From Centrapalus pauciflorus (lineage: Eukaryota > Streptophyta > Magnoliopsida > Asterales > Asteraceae): DNA of 64,000 nt. The stretch covers positions 206,059 to 270,058 of the forward strand of contig JAANYP010002360.1 in the NCBI GenBank assembly GCA_020465985.1, in the 5' to 3' direction. A model generated the notes under the pieces. It saw nothing but the letters and a program-made list of their open reading frames with translations, ran no database searches and was not told the origin of the DNA. How positions within the stretch are numbered: the stretch's first letter is position 1; each line of letters opens with the position of its first letter. This document shows positions 41,382-53,945 of this stretch, one piece after another. The translations under genes were made by a program, and so were the position numbers.

Positions 41382-44300
41382 AGTGGGGTCAGGGCCGAGC
41401 CATCGTCGTCGAGTCGCCGTGAGACTATTCCGACAGGTCGCGGGCGAGTATTTCAGGCGACTGCAGAAGAGGCACGGGATCCTACGGATGTTGTTTCGGG
41501 TACGTACATTCTTAACGGATTTCGATTTCGTGTGTTCTTTGATTCAGGGGCCGATCGCTCCTATGTGTCTGTTATTTTCTGTGCTTATTATAGTATGTCT
41601 CCTTCTCCTTTATCGGTTCCTTTGGTTGTCGAGAGGGTCGATGGGAGTTCGATGTTAGTGAGGCGGGTTTATCGGGAATGTGTGTTAGAGATAGATTCTC
41701 ATCAGTTTGCGATCGATTTGCTACCGACTGAGATTAGTAGCTTCGATGTAAATGTGGGTATGGACTGGTTGACTGCAAGACAGGCCGATATTCTGTGTGC
41801 TAAGAAGATCATCCGTATACCCATTTCTGACAGTGAGAGTGTTATTGTCTATGGGGAGCGTCGTAAGGGAGATATCGGGATCGTGTCTATGGCCAGGGCT
41901 CAGCGATATGTCTCTAAGGGGTGCGAGACCTTCCTAGCTTATGTGGTTGACGCGAGGAAGGAAAAGAAGACCTTGGAGGATATTCCAGTGATTTGTGAGT
42001 TCCCTGAGGTATTCCCAGAGGAGTTGCCTGGGTTACGGCCAGATCGCCAGGTAAAGTTTCGTATAGATCTTGTTCCCAGGGTGGTGCCGATTGCGAAGAC
42101 GCCTTATAGGCTGGCACCGACAGAGATGCGAGAGTTGATGTCTCAGTTCCAGGAGCTTCTGGATCGTGGATTTATCCGTCCTAGTTCGTCGTCGTGGGGT
42201 GCGCCGGTGTTATTCGTGAAAAAGAAGGACGGTAGCATGCGGATGTGTATCGACTACAGGGAATTGAACAAAGTGACAGTGAAGAATCGTTATCCGCTTC
42301 CGCGTATCGATGATTTGTTCGATCAGCTCCAGGGCTCGAGTTTCTTCTCCAAGATCGACTTGCGGTCTGGTTACCATCAGTTGAGGGTCAGGGATGAAGA
42401 TGTGAAGAAGACAGCGTTCCGGACTCGTTATGGGCACTACGAGTTCCTTGTGATACCGTTCGGTTTGACCAACGCACCCGCCGCTTTTATGGATTTGATG
42501 AACAGGGTGTGTAGAGCTATGTTGGATAGATTCGTGATTGTGTTCATCGATGACATCCTAATCTACTCGAGGAGTGCCGAGGACCACGAGCATCACCTTC
42601 GAGAGGTTTTGACTGTGCTGCGCAGGGAGAAATTGTATGCGAAGTTCTCCAAATGTGAATTTTGGCTTCGGGAAGTGCAGTTTTTGGGTCATGTGGTCAG
42701 TGCCGAGGGTATAAAAGTGGATTCAGCCAAGATTGATGTCGTAATGAGTTGGGAGCCTCCGAGATCAGTGCCAGAGATTCGTAATTTTCTGGGTCTCGCA
42801 GGGTATTATAGACGCTTCATCCAGGACTTTTCGAGGATTGCCTTGCCGTTGACGAGATTGACACGGCAGTCCGTTTCATTCGAGCGGTTCGAGGAGCAGG
42901 AGCGTGCGTTCAGAGAGCTGAAGACCCGATTGTGTCAGGCTCCAGTGTTGGCCTTGCCGGAGGGTACCGACGATTTTGTAGTGTACTGTGATGCTTCAGG
43001 GTCGGGTTTGGGCTGTGTTCTGATGCAGTGAGGAAAAGTGATCACCTATGCTTCGCGTCAGCTGAAGACTTATGAGGAGAATCATAGTGTTCATGATCTA
43101 GAGTTAGACGCCATCGTGTTCGCGTTAAAGATTTGGCGCCATTATCTGTATGGGTCTCGATTTATTATGTACACTGATCATAAGAGTCTTCAGTATCTGT
43201 TCAGCCAGAAAGATCTGATATGCGACAGCGCCGTAGCCTTGAGTTGCTTAAGGACTACGATTGTGAGATTCAGTACCACCCGGGCCGGGTTAATGTGGTA
43301 GCTGACGCGCTGAGCCGTAGGGCGTGCGGCCAAACTATGATTTCCAAGGCTTCGAGGCTTGAGATCACCTCGACGTTGACTGATAGTCTGAGATTAGCGC
43401 AGCAGGATGGCCTGCGAGGTGATAATGTGAAAAGAGAACGTCTGACCAGGCAACTTGAGTCATTGATCAGGGATGATCGCGGGTTATTTGTGTTCCATGA
43501 TAGGGTCTGGGTTCGGAGAGTTGGGAATTTGCGGCAGTTGATTCTTGATGAGTCGCATCGATCGAGGCTATCTGTTCATCCGGGGAGTACTAAGATGTAC
43601 CGTGATCTCCACGACTTCTACTGGTGGCCGGGAATGAAAAGGGATGTGGGCCGGTATGTTGAGCAGTGTATGACGTGTCTCAGGGTCAAAGCCAAGCATC
43701 AAAAGCCGCACAGGCATCCACAGTCGTTGGAAATCCCAGAGTGGAAGTGGTATCACATCACGATGGATTTCATTGTGAGACTTCCACGCACGGTCCGCGG
43801 GAATGATGTGATCTGGGTCATAGTGAATCGACTGAGGAAAAGTGCGCACTTCGTAGCCGTTCGGGGTACTATCACCATGGATTAGTTAGCGAGACTGTAC
43901 ATCAATGAGGTGGTATCGCGGCATGGGATTCCGATGTCGATTACTTTGGACAGGGATACGCGGTTCACATCTCGATTCTGGCAGAGTTTCCAGCGGGAAT
44001 TAGGCACCAGGGTTCAGTTGAGTATGGCTTACAGTTCGCAGAATGACGGGCAGACCGAGCGCACCAATCAGACCCTCGAGGATATGTTGCGAGCGTGTGC
44101 TATCGATTTCAGTGGTAACTGGGACGTGCATTTGCCGTTGTTCGAGTTCGCGTACAATAACAGCTATCACGCCACGATCAAAATGGCTCCGTTTGAGGCA
44201 TTATATGGGCGCAAGTGCCTGACCCAAGTGTGTTGGGGCGAGGTCGGTGAGCGACCTATTAGCGGGTCGGAGCTACTCCAGGAGACCAGTGACAAGGTGG

Positions 44301-44758
44301 TCGTGATTCGGGAGCATATGAGAGTTGCCCAGAGCCGTCAGAAAAGTTATGCCGATCGCCATTTGAAAGGGCTAGAGTTCAGTGTCGGGGACCGAGTTTT
44401 GCTAAAGGTGTCACCGTGGAAAGGAGTCATCCGGTTCAGACATCGTGGGAAGCTAAGTCCGCGGTATATCGGGCCGTTTGAGATTGTTGAGAGATTCCTG
44501 GATCAGGCCTATCGACTGCAATTGTCTTCAGAGTTGGCCGGTGTGCACGATACCTTTCATGTGAGTCATCTCCGGAAGTGTCTGGCTATAGGTGATCAGT
44601 ATGTGCCCTTATCTGATATTACAGTCGACGATCAGCTGCGATATGTGGAGCAGCCCGAGGCCGTTACCGATAGAAAGATCAAGAAGCTGAGAAATAAAGA
44701 GATTGCCTTGGTACTCGTTCAGTGGAGACACCATAAGGGTACCAACGCTACCTGGTAG
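41382..44758 (+). pseudogene. Gyp-2 pol: protease, RT, RNase H, integrase
   Basis: Continues in the gag frame after TAG 41379. Protease FFDSGADRSYVS (about 41533); RT with PYRLAPTEM, FVKKKDGSMRMCIDYRELN, DDLFDQLQGSSFFSKIDLRSGYHQ, PFGLTNAPAAFMDLMN and catalytic FIDDILIYS (near 42547-42573); RNase H with VYCDASGSGLGC. TGA at 43029 falls in RNase H, then VITYASRQLKTYEENH. A one-base loss near 43215 shifts the frame; integrase follows (HPGSTKMYRDLHDFYWWPGMKRDV, CMTCLRVKAKHQKP, WYHITMDFIVRLP, TLDRDTRFTSRFW, QNDGQTERTNQTLEDMLRAC), with TAG 43883 between blocks. The last block ends NATW then TAG 44756, with related sequence beyond. At least three stops and one frameshift in pol: inactive. Confidence 0.93.
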
Positions 44759-44833
44759 CCCGAGTCAGAGATGCAATCGAGATATCCTCACCTGTTCCAG
44801 AATCCGAGTTAGATTCCGGGACGGAATCTCTTT

Positions 44834-44845
44834 AAGAGGGGAGGA
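44834..44845 (+). other. Polypurine tract of Gyp-2
   Basis: AAGAGGGGAGGA just before the LTR start TGTCACATCC (44848). Expected plus-strand primer site. Confidence 0.9.
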
Positions 44846-44847
44846 TT

Positions 44848-46645
44848 TGTCACATCCGTTATTTCGACCTGGTACGTGGAATTATTTTAGTGGATAAATA
44901 TCTTATTAATATTGGGTTGGTCCAATTATATCCCGTTTCGTGGATTGATACGTGTCGGGAACGGGCTTGCGTGTCATTGGGTTATAATTTTAATGAACGA
45001 ATTATATTTTTGGGATCGTGGGATTAAATGGGTTAAATGGGTATTAATAGTGAAAATGTGATATCGGGTTTGGGTTATTGGGTTCGGGACCGGTTAAATT
45101 AGAAACGTACATAAGGATGCTTATCTTTACTTCTTCCTTATCCATTTCTTGAGAGCCTAAAAGTGTATGTGTGTGAATTGTGTGAAGAGCTCCAGCAAGT
45201 GAAGCCTCAAATCCAACATTCTGTTATAATTGAAGCTGATTTTATCATTTTCATCTCCTCTTTTGTGTTCTTGAGACTTCAAGGAGGTAAGCCACTTCAA
45301 TTAGGGTTCAAAATTTGAGTTGTATGTTATGAGGATTGTGTAAATCAGTTTCTGAATATCAAGGGGTTATTATGTACCGATTTTATGTATATTGAGGTTA
45401 TAATTCGTGTATGAAGGGAGTTTGATACTCCTGGAATGATGCTGAAATCGCAGGTCATCTATGGGGTTTTCGCAGGGTCGCTGCGCGACCACCAGAGGGT
45501 CCGCGGCACGACGAGTAACTTGCAGGGGAAATCGAAAATTAATCTTATGAATTGAGTTTGGGTCGGAATAGTGTCGGGTTCCTTCGGGGTTGCTCGAGAT
45601 GGGTTTTGTGCATATTCAGGGTCTTGTTGGGATTGCTTTGAGTTGGGTTTTGGAGTCGGGTCCGGGGATCGGTCGGGTTTCGATTCTGTGGGATTATCGG
45701 GTCCGATTCGGTTTCGTGTTATCATGAGATTGATATGTGTGTATCGGTTGACTTGAGATTAACCGGTTACGATTCCGTGTGTTACAGGGGCTAGTGGATC
45801 TCGAGCAGGGTTCGAACAGGGAGGCCAGACTTCGGGAAATCAGTCAGGTGAGTACTCGAGACTTTTCTAAACGCGCGGCGCCTTTTATATTTAGCCGTGT
45901 AGCTATACTTGTGCGTGTTATTCATATGAGACAGGGACGTGAACCGCAGGTATATTCTATTTCTTATACGTGTTATGTATGAGATGTGAGATCGGTTTGG
46001 GGGTCCGTGATGAGTTCCATACGGACGATAAGTGGCGAAAGGGAATCGCGCGGGTTGACTGTCCCTTACAGTCCTTGGGGCGTATATATACGGCAGGGCT
46101 TGTAGCCGGGTAGCTTCCGTGTTACAGGGTATTACCGACCATTGCTGTGTGCGATGTGTCCACTGGGGAGGGGTCCCCACAGGGCTTGTGTGTTATCCCG
46201 ATCTCATACTTGTGATATTATACCTGAGATGTGTGCAGGGCAACAAGGACAGGGACATGGTTTGCGTGCTATGTGTCATGTGCAGTGTCAACCCTCGTGT
46301 GCTCACGGGCTTTATAGCTCAGGTATTCGAGTCTAACATGTTCAGGGAACCAGAAAGGACCACAGCAGCCGCAGAGATAGATTCGGGGATGACTTGAAGT
46401 TTGGTTATTTGTTTATGTAATGTTATAAATTGCATGTAACAGCTGCTTTGGGAACAATGTATCCAGTGATCGGGACTATTGTATTTTGTTAGTTTGGGGA
46501 TTCGAATGTATTAACCTTGTGTTTAAAGTTTAAATTAGCCGTAATCTGCATTACCCTATGACATGTGTGTTATAGATCCATTGCGTTATTGCCACATATG
46601 ATAATATGTTTACATGACATTTCCGGGATCGGGAGGGGTGTTACA
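44848..46645 (+). repeat. 3' LTR of Gyp-2 (1,798 bp)
   Basis: Begins TGTCACATCCGTTATTTC and ends GGGGTGTTACA. Pairs with 38188-39983. The GC-rich block is less regular here (CTGCGCGACC, CCGCGGCACG). Confidence 0.95.
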
Positions 46646-46952
46646 AGCCTACGATAGCGCTAGAATTTATAAAGAGAAAACTAAGGTTTTCCACGATAGA
46701 ATGATTAAAAATAAAATATTTACCAAAGGAAATAAAGTTTGGTTATTTGATGCAAGGCTTAGATTATTTCCCGGTAAATTAAAAAGTAAATGGACAGGTC
46801 CATGTATTGTAACAAATACCTACCCACACGGTGCGGTAGAAATACAGGACCTGAAAGGTGGTGAGTCGTTTAAAGTAAATGGACATAGACTTAAATTATA
46901 TGTTCAGTGGGCCACCAACAATATGTTAGTATCTGAACTCATCAGATTATAA
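46646..46952 (+). pseudogene. Gyp-1 integrase C-terminal part
   Basis: Continues from REA at 38187 into YDSARIYKEKTKVFHD, NKVWLFDARLRLFPGKLKSKW, GPCIVTNTYPHGAVEI and VNGHRLKLYV, the conserved C-terminal DNA-binding part of Athila/Tat integrase. Ends at TAA 46950-46952. This segment itself has no stop. Confidence 0.9.
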
Positions 46953-47103
46953 GATCCTAAGGTTAATTAATTAGTTTAGGAGCAGTACGTCTGGCTGAAG
47001 ACATAAAATCTAGGGCTTTCTAGGAGGCAACGCAGAGTATTTTGATTATCTGAATGTAATTGTTTTTAAGTGTGCTTATTTGCTTAATTGTGTGTACCCA
47101 ATT

Positions 47104-47115
47104 AAGTTGGGGAGA
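47104..47115 (+). other. Purine-tract-like AAGTTGGGGAGA (copy 1 in Gyp-1)
   Basis: Identical to the true 3' polypurine tract at 52818-52829. Further copies are at 47238-47249 (identical) and 49342-49353 (GAGTTGGGGAGG). Confidence 0.8.
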
Positions 47116-47334
47116 ATTCATCCTCTAAACTTGGTTGTGTTTAGAAATTACGATTTAAATTAATTAATAAGACCCCGCATTAGAAAATAAAAATTTAAGC
47201 ATGTAGCAGAATTATTTTAACCCGATAATAAGAGCGTAAGTTGGGGAGAATACCCGTAAAAATAAAAAACTAAAGAATTAGGGTTCCAAGACTAGTGCAC
47301 GGCCCAGATTGCGAATTCAGAGGCCTGGGCGTGC

Positions 47335-47408
47335 GGGGGGGGGGGGGGGGGGGGGGGGCGCAGACCTTCGCTTGCTCTGCGGCCCGACGCGCTCAAAATA
47401 TTATAAAA
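47335..47408 (+). promoter_or_regulatory. Candidate promoter of env-position gene a (G-run, GC block, TATA)
   Basis: A run of 24 G at 47335-47358, then GCGCAGACCTTCGC, then TATAAAA at 47402-47408, 44 bases downstream of the run. Followed by AACCCTAAATCC and a splice-donor-like AAAG/GTTAGT at 47547. Similar layouts occur at 49493-49579 and in the LTR at 53075-53159. Confidence 0.4.
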
Positions 47409-47546
47409 ATGGTAGTGATCATCCCCATAATTCCATAACCCTAAATCCAGTTCCAGAAAATGCGATTTCGATTTTCTATGCTAAAAACATCAAAAATTTG
47501 TCTTTTCTACGTCAATTCTTCGATCCGACACTTGTTTATCTCAAAG

Positions 47547-47963
47547 GTTAGTATAATATACGCCTTATAACACTCTTAGCTTCATTCTATAGTAGTTTTG
47601 TATAGATTTATCATGAATGCATGGGTTGAAGTTTTGGGAGTTACATGGTCTTTTATAAAAAGGGTTACTAATAATTTTCAAATATTCATTTGATTAACAT
47701 ATAATTATTTTTGCAAAACTTTTGAAAAAATTATGCATTTTTCCCTATTTATTATAATTTATAAACTTTTTTTCGTAAAAGGTTACATTTTTATTGATTG
47801 TTTATGTTAAAGTTAATGCATTTATTAGGGTTAGATTGGGCTCATATTGTTGGTGAGACTTAGGATTAGTTTGTTTATTACTGAAAAGGGTGTTTAAAAT
47901 TATCATGCATCATTTACGTAAAAACCCTACATTTTTAAGCCTTTGTTTTTGCATTATTTTTAG
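47547..47963 (+). other. Candidate 5' intron of env-position gene a (417 nt)
   Basis: Donor AAAG/GTTAGT at 47547 and acceptor GCATTATTTTTAG ending at 47963, immediately before the ATG. AT-rich inside (about three quarters A/T), as plant introns are. Confidence 0.5.
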
Positions 47964-48974
47964 ATGTCAATCCAGTTCCATGCAAATGGTAACCGTTCTG
48001 GAATTTCCCAAAAACCTAGAATGAGAACCCACGACCCTATGGATGTTCTATTCGAAAAACCACTCAATGTGAAGTTCTCTGAAATTCCACCAAACACTAA
48101 CAATGGTAAACCCCCTAGGTTCCTCATAGAGCGTACCCTAAAAGAGTCTGAGTTTGGTAATTTTGAAATATTAGAGTGTTTTGAGAGGCTAGGATGGGCT
48201 AAGGCCATACAATGGGAACTTCTGTATATTCATACTAGTTTGATCCAACAGTGGTTCGCTACTGTTCGGAAAGCAGAAGAGGAAGAGGACCATGATTTTG
48301 AACTAGTGGGAATAGTAGGAAGCAAGAAAGTGTCAGTATATAGGAAAATCCTTTGTGAGGAATTCGGTATAGACACAGATATTCCAAGGCCTAGGGAATT
48401 TTGTTCATCTTTAGATCTTCAAGGGGGTAGAGCGAGACAAATTGGTGGATGGTCTAAGAAATGGGATGAGATGTTAGCCACGGTGTTTGGAATGTCAATA
48501 GAGGAGGCGAGAGAGTATGTCCATTATAGTAGAGGTGATTTATGCCGATTAGCTAAAGTGTTGTGGAAGTTTGTTATCCTCAACTTGCTTCCTAGAAGTC
48601 AAGACACCACAGTCGTTAGATCCCAAGAAATACTGTTAGTGCATGCGTTAATGACTGGATACCCGACCATATCCTTAGGATACCATTTAGGCTATCAAAT
48701 TCGTTGTCCAAAAATCTCTAAAGTAACCTAAATCCCATTCCCTGTACCCGACAACCCTGAAAGACAAAACGACAAAGAGGATGAAAGACCATGGGAAAAA
48801 GTAACAATCGAAGACTTGATGAAATCTCAAATCAACATTCTGAAGGACGTCATGGGTAGCATACTAAATGCAAACAAAGAATTGGTGAAAAATATTAAAA
48901 GTTGCAAGAGGAGCAAAACAAACATGCGTAGCTGTTTCAAAGTCACTGAGACTGGCTCACCAATATTCAGATAA
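47964..48974 (+). pseudogene. Env-position gene a of Gyp-1
   Basis: ATG 47964 opens 255 residues to TAA 48729. The frame is open beyond that to TAA 48972, so the ancestral protein had about 336 residues. Visible blocks are FLIERTLKESEFGNFEILE, LGWAKAIQW, IQQWFATVRKAEEEE, DFELVGIVGSKKVSVYRKIL, EFGIDTDIP, WSKKWDEMLATVFGM and LLPRSQDTTVVRSQEILLVHAL. After the stop is a charged helical tail with IEDLMKSQINILKDVMGSI. Several blocks match gene b in the same order, so the two are paralogues. The domain resembles one I remember catalogued as putative plant transposon protein (PF20167); this needs a search. No signal peptide or membrane segment. Function unknown. Confidence 0.8.
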
Positions 48975-49810
48975 CTGTTGGAGAGTTGGAAGAGATCGTC
49001 ACACCTCAGGCCGAATGATGATTTTATAATTATTTGAATATTAATTTTAATTACGCGTGCTAAACATTAAGTATGGTTTGAATTATTTCTGATGTGGTGA
49101 TTTATTTTGTTTGGTTTGATTATTTACGTTTATTTGGATTGTAATAGTATTTGATTTTTATTTTATAGGGTGATGTTTATTTAAGTTGAATTATAAAAGT
49201 TAAATTTTGTTTGTTTAATTATTTGTTTGTTTAATTATTTGTTTGTTTAATTATTATGGATAAGGAATAGGTACCGATCTATCTTTCTATGTTCTTAACC
49301 GATAAATTAATTTTGATGTGACGAGAACGTCACAAATGTCTGAGTTGGGGAGGGTAGGTTATAACGATAAAATTAATTAATTAATTTAGCAATCACAAAA
49401 ATTTTTAGACTACATTCCATATCAAAAATTAGAAACATTTATAGCCCCGCGTACCATAACAGTAATAAATCATTTTAACAGAGTTGGGTGCAGGGGGGGG
49501 GGGGGCGCAGGCCTGCGCTGGCCCTACGTCTCGTCGACCCTTAAACCCAATTTGAGCATCACTTTTCATTTCTATAAACCCTAGAACAATAAGCTACGCT
49601 TGGGTGTGCGGATCTCTTCCAAACACCCTACTTTTGTGCCTAATATTTGCAATTTAATCTTCAAAACACCCACATTTTCACAAACATCAAAGATCTAGGC
49701 AAGAAATCACCTCTTTATGGGTAGTTTCATCCATTTTGAAGATTTTTGGGTAGAAAAAGTGGTGAAGAAAAGAGTTAGATTTGTATCAAGTTAAGCTTCC
49801 AATCACCAAG
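48975..49810 (+). promoter_or_regulatory. Region between gene a and the intron of gene b, with candidate promoter
   Basis: No ORF. It contains a purine-tract-like GAGTTGGGGAGG (49342-49353), a 13-G run (49493-49505), the palindrome GCGCAGGCCTGCGC overlapping its end (about 49505-49519), and TATAAAC at 49573-49579. A 5' exon would run from about 49600 to the donor CCAAG/GTTAGT at 49811. Order matches the region before gene a. Confidence 0.4.
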
Positions 49811-50431
<621 letters not shown>

Positions 50432-51651
50432 ATGTCGAGAAGAACGAGACAACAAACCCAAAATGTTAATGTCCCGAGAGATTGGTGTCCAAACCTCCTA
50501 ATATCCCAACACCCCGAAGATATTAGAACACACTTGATTTTGTATAAGAAATATTCAAATAAAGTGTTAACTGAAAAGAGAGTTAAGAGGAGTGATTTTG
50601 AGGACGGGATCCCATACCTTTTTGACTATTTTGGGTGGGAAAGTGTGTTAGATATGGGCGGCAATGATATTTATAAGTCCGATGTAGTTGAGTGGATGTC
50701 TACCCTACGGAGAGAGACAGGTCGTTCAACGAACGACTTTAGGTTGATAGGTACCGTCCATGGTAGGGACGTGGCGATGGATGCACAAATCCTTCACCAA
50801 TTATTTAATTTAGATACTGGGGTAGGCTACGAAGGGTCAAACCAGCAGGGGTACGAGTATAGGTATGAGGCCCAATTGGCCTTCACTGATATGACTTGGT
50901 CAGGGGAGTGGACAGAGCAGGTTAATAGAGTTTTTATCCCATCCATTTTGGAGTCCGAGTCCTCCACTTCCTATAGCCGAAAGGCTTTATCTCCGAGGTG
51001 TAAGGTGCTTCACAAGATTCTTGTGCACAAAATCTTACCTCGCGATAGTGACCTGACCAAAGTCAGACATAGGGATATGACAGTCCTTCACGCCCTTCTT
51101 AAGGGTAGGCCCAGAGTGTCCTTTGCATGGACAAGTATGAATGACTTATGGGCTATGTACGACACGAGAGAGAGGACGATCATCCCCCATGCTTGGTTGA
51201 TCTCCAAGTTCCTTGATAGGACGGGCTCACAATTGCCCGATTCCCTGCTATCCCCCTTTTCAGCGACGTTCATTACGGAAGCCATGTTCCCAACCTTGAT
51301 TTGTAGGGAAGTTGACGAAGGGTTCGAGATATTCGACAAAGAGACAAATGAGTTGTATATCGAGGACTACACCGAGGATGAGAGGAGAAGGCCGCCAATG
51401 AGGTGGGAGTTCGGCATTCTGAGCCGAACCTAGATGCGTCTACCTCGCGCAGTCGAGGTAATGACAATTTTGATTTTGACCGCATGATGAGGCGGATAGA
51501 GGATATAACAGTGGGTCAGGGTAAGTTCCGAGAGGATGTGATCCAGAGACTAGATGTGATGAATGGGCGTATTACCCATATTTATGACAGGTTCGATCAC
51601 TTAACGGGTCGGGTAGATCAGTTACTGGATGGGCAGAGAGACCTGGCATAA
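50432..51651 (+). pseudogene. Env-position gene b of Gyp-1
   Basis: ATG 50432 opens 333 residues to TAG 51433. An overlapping +1 frame (51403-51651) carries the natural C-terminus, so one frameshift near 51400-51430 splits it. Blocks: YLFDYFGWESVLDMGG, IYKSDVVEWMSTLRRE, DFRLIGTVHGRDVAMDAQIL, FNLDTGVGYEG, DMTWSGEWTEQVNR, VLHKILVHKILPRDSDLTKV, TVLHALLKGRPRVSFAW and HAWLISKFLD. The C-terminus is a helix with MMRRIEDITVG, LDVMNGRITHIYDRF and HLTGRVDQLL that looks like a coiled coil. The order of blocks is the same as in gene a. No membrane anchor or signal peptide is seen, so a classical envelope role is not supported. Confidence 0.82.
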
Positions 51652-52817
51652 CAAAATGCCTACTACCAGCACCATGACTGGCCATATTAGGAAGGAGTCC
51701 AGCATCACGAGGACTCCATAGCCGGTATGCCATATCAGTCTTATGAGGATTACACGATGCCCGACTACCAGGCCTGTAACCTTGTCGTGGATACTTATCA
51801 GCGTTATCCGGCGAATGGCAGGCAGAACCTCCCAAACCGATACCTCCTCACTTGGTTCTGCCGACTGCACAGTTCTCCCATGGCCAGAACCCGTATACCA
51901 ACTTCTTCAACAGCGTCTTCGGTCCTCCTCCTCCATTTGAATGATAGGGTACTATCCTTCCTTATTCTTTACTTTTCTGTCTTTTATTCTTCTTTAGTTC
52001 GTTATGCATAAAATTTCTTTATCGTAATTTCATTTATTTTTAGTTCTTAGCCGAGTCCTATTTAGATTTTATAATGTTTATATAGTCTGTCACTTCTTCC
52101 CCATTTGAGTCTTGTTTGATGATCAGGCCGTGGAACATGATGATATTTAGAAAATACATGTGCGAGTGAATTGGCCAGTGGTGACAGGATATTTTATATT
52201 TAAGAAAAGAGTCGTAGTAATATTAAAACTTTTGCCATGTAAAATAAATTCAAGTACATTGAAATTTATTTGGGCTTAAATATAAGTAATGTGTCATAGA
52301 TTTTGGAAATTCATGCAATAAGGGGGAGAACTTAATCATGATTTAGCCTCAAAAGTAAGTTAATTGTAGTTTAGATGGTTCGAGGAACAAAGTCTGTAGG
52401 GGTACCACTCATGCAAAATCCCCAAAAACCATTTGGTTTTGGAGCGGTTGACCGAAATCTCATTACATGGACCATCTAGCTAACGTAGTGAAAAGAATAT
52501 GGATAGAAGCATGGTATTAAAAAAGAAAAGAAAATTTGTCGTAAAAATACAAAAAGGAAAAAGATGGTCGGAAGACCCACATGTTTTAAGTATCGTAACC
52601 TTGATCTAAAAGGGTATTTTCGAAAGTGAGATACATTATATAGATTCTAAAAAAAGTATATTTTAACTGGAAAAAGGTCTTCAATTTACATATTAAGAAT
52701 TTTAATGCATTAGTACGAAGGATAGCTTGACATAAAATTCCTAGACTCACTGCCTAGACACGCTCGTTACTTAGATAGTTCTGATTCCAAAAGCTTGTTC
52801 GGGGACGACCAAGAGTT
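51652..52817 (+). other. 1.2-kb untranslated tail of Gyp-1 after gene b
   Basis: Short broken frames continue the C-terminal low-complexity region (Tyr/Gln-rich, about 51652-51950), then AT-rich sequence with no ORF. Ends at the purine tract. Confidence 0.7.
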
Positions 52818-52831
52818 AAGTTGGGGAGATT
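52818..52831 (+). other. Polypurine tract of Gyp-1
   Basis: AAGTTGGGGAGATT directly before the LTR start TGATAAGTC. Standard for Athila elements. Confidence 0.85.
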
Positions 52832-53914
52832 TGATAAGTCTATAATTTATATGGATTCTGATTCATATTATGATCATTTTAAGCATCGATACTTCGTAAA
52901 ATCCATATTATTACTCCAAGTTTGTATTAGGCCAAGATGATAAAAAGAAGCAATCCGAGAGAATTCAGAGCAAACTGAGCTGAGGGGGCCTGCGCCACCC
53001 TGCGCTCCACATAGCGTCCAAGCTGTCCAGATACATTCCAGCACACGCCAGCTAAACCCTAGCCGCATTCGGGTGGGGGGGGTGGGAGGCCTGTGCTAGT
53101 ACGGCGCAAAAACGCGATTTACAACCTGTGGAACCCTAATCTCGACCTCTCTATAAATACAAGTCAATGGGCAGCTTTGGAGAGAATCCTGATGTTTGTG
53201 AAAGTGTGCCGAAGCCCTGCCGGAGTGGATCTATGATACGAGAACGAAGACAGTGGTTCGCAAGCTACTCAATGGCTCAGATCTGTGATTGTTAGGAGCA
53301 TACGATGAGCGGCTAATCCCATTAGCCGTTTGCGGAGTATCTACGGCTAAGTTTACTCTTCTTTATTTTCTTATGTTATGATGTATTCGTATTAAGCGAG
53401 ATCTATTATGTGTTTGCAAATGATAAACATTTGGCTATGATTATGATTATGTGTTGCGATTGGTAAAAGCAAGATAGTTTATCGTGGTGTTATTATTCGT
53501 GCCGAGTCCACTAGTTTAGGGATTAAGACGAGTATTAATGTTGCATACACTATGCCGAGAGTTATTGGTTATAACACGTTTGATTAATTTAGTCGCGCAG
53601 TTGATTATGTCTATGTCATCGTTGCATGAAATTATAGTGAGTAATACTTATGCCGTGGTGATTCCATGAATGGTTATTCGTCTGTTGATTGTTTATCTTC
53701 TTTGTTAGTTACTTCGTTCTTAGTTTTAGTTAGAAAGCAATAGCAAACCATTACTCTAAACAAATAATTCAAATCCCCAAATTCACAATTTAAATGTTTT
53801 CAATAAACTTATAAGGCTAATAACCTAATCCTAATTACGAACACACTCCTTGTGGATTCGACGATTACTTCTCTAGCTAAATAGTGGATTTAAGGATTAA
53901 GTCTGCGGGTCACA
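52832..53914 (+). repeat. 3' LTR of Gyp-1 (about 1,083 bp)
   Basis: Starts TGATAAGTCTATAATT. A TATAAATA box lies at 53152-53159, 70 bases after a G-run (53075-53082). The end is placed at GGGTCACA (53914) because a primer-site-like sequence follows. No second LTR is in the window, so the end is inferred. Confidence 0.7.
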
Positions 53915-53918
53915 ATGA

Positions 53919-53934
53919 TGGCCCGTTAATGGAC
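53919..53934 (+). other. Degenerate tRNA-Asp primer-site-like sequence after the Gyp-1 LTR
   Basis: TGGCCCGTTAATGGAC, followed by AACTT, resembles the Athila primer site TGGCGCCGTTGCCGGGGAC. It suggests the LTR is followed by 5' internal sequence. Confidence 0.45.
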
Positions 53935-53945
53935 AACTTCCATTC

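Larger units (their letters stand above)
38188..46645 (+). mobile_element. Gyp-2: Tekay/Del-type Gypsy retrotransposon (8,458 bp)
   Basis: LTRs of 1,796 and 1,798 bp with TG...CA ends, flanked by AGCCT. Primer site TGGTATCAGAGC at 39987. Gag and pol are in one frame apart from stops and one frameshift. The first 400 bp of the two LTRs differ at about 15 positions by eye (3.7%), so it is older than Cop-4 and Cop-5. Domain order protease, RT, RNase H, integrase is Gypsy; LTR length, the TGTMACATCC start and the gag knuckles fit the Tekay/Del chromovirus clade. I did not identify a chromodomain with certainty. Confidence 0.95.

Noticed and set aside
47341..47358. 24-base G-run as a functional quadruplex.
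   Set aside because: A quadruplex is possible, but long homopolymers are often sequencing or assembly artefacts, so only the layout is reported.
47309..47551. 80-residue ORF with a polyglycine tract.
   Set aside because: It is produced by the G-run before gene a and ends at the donor-like site; no sign of selection.
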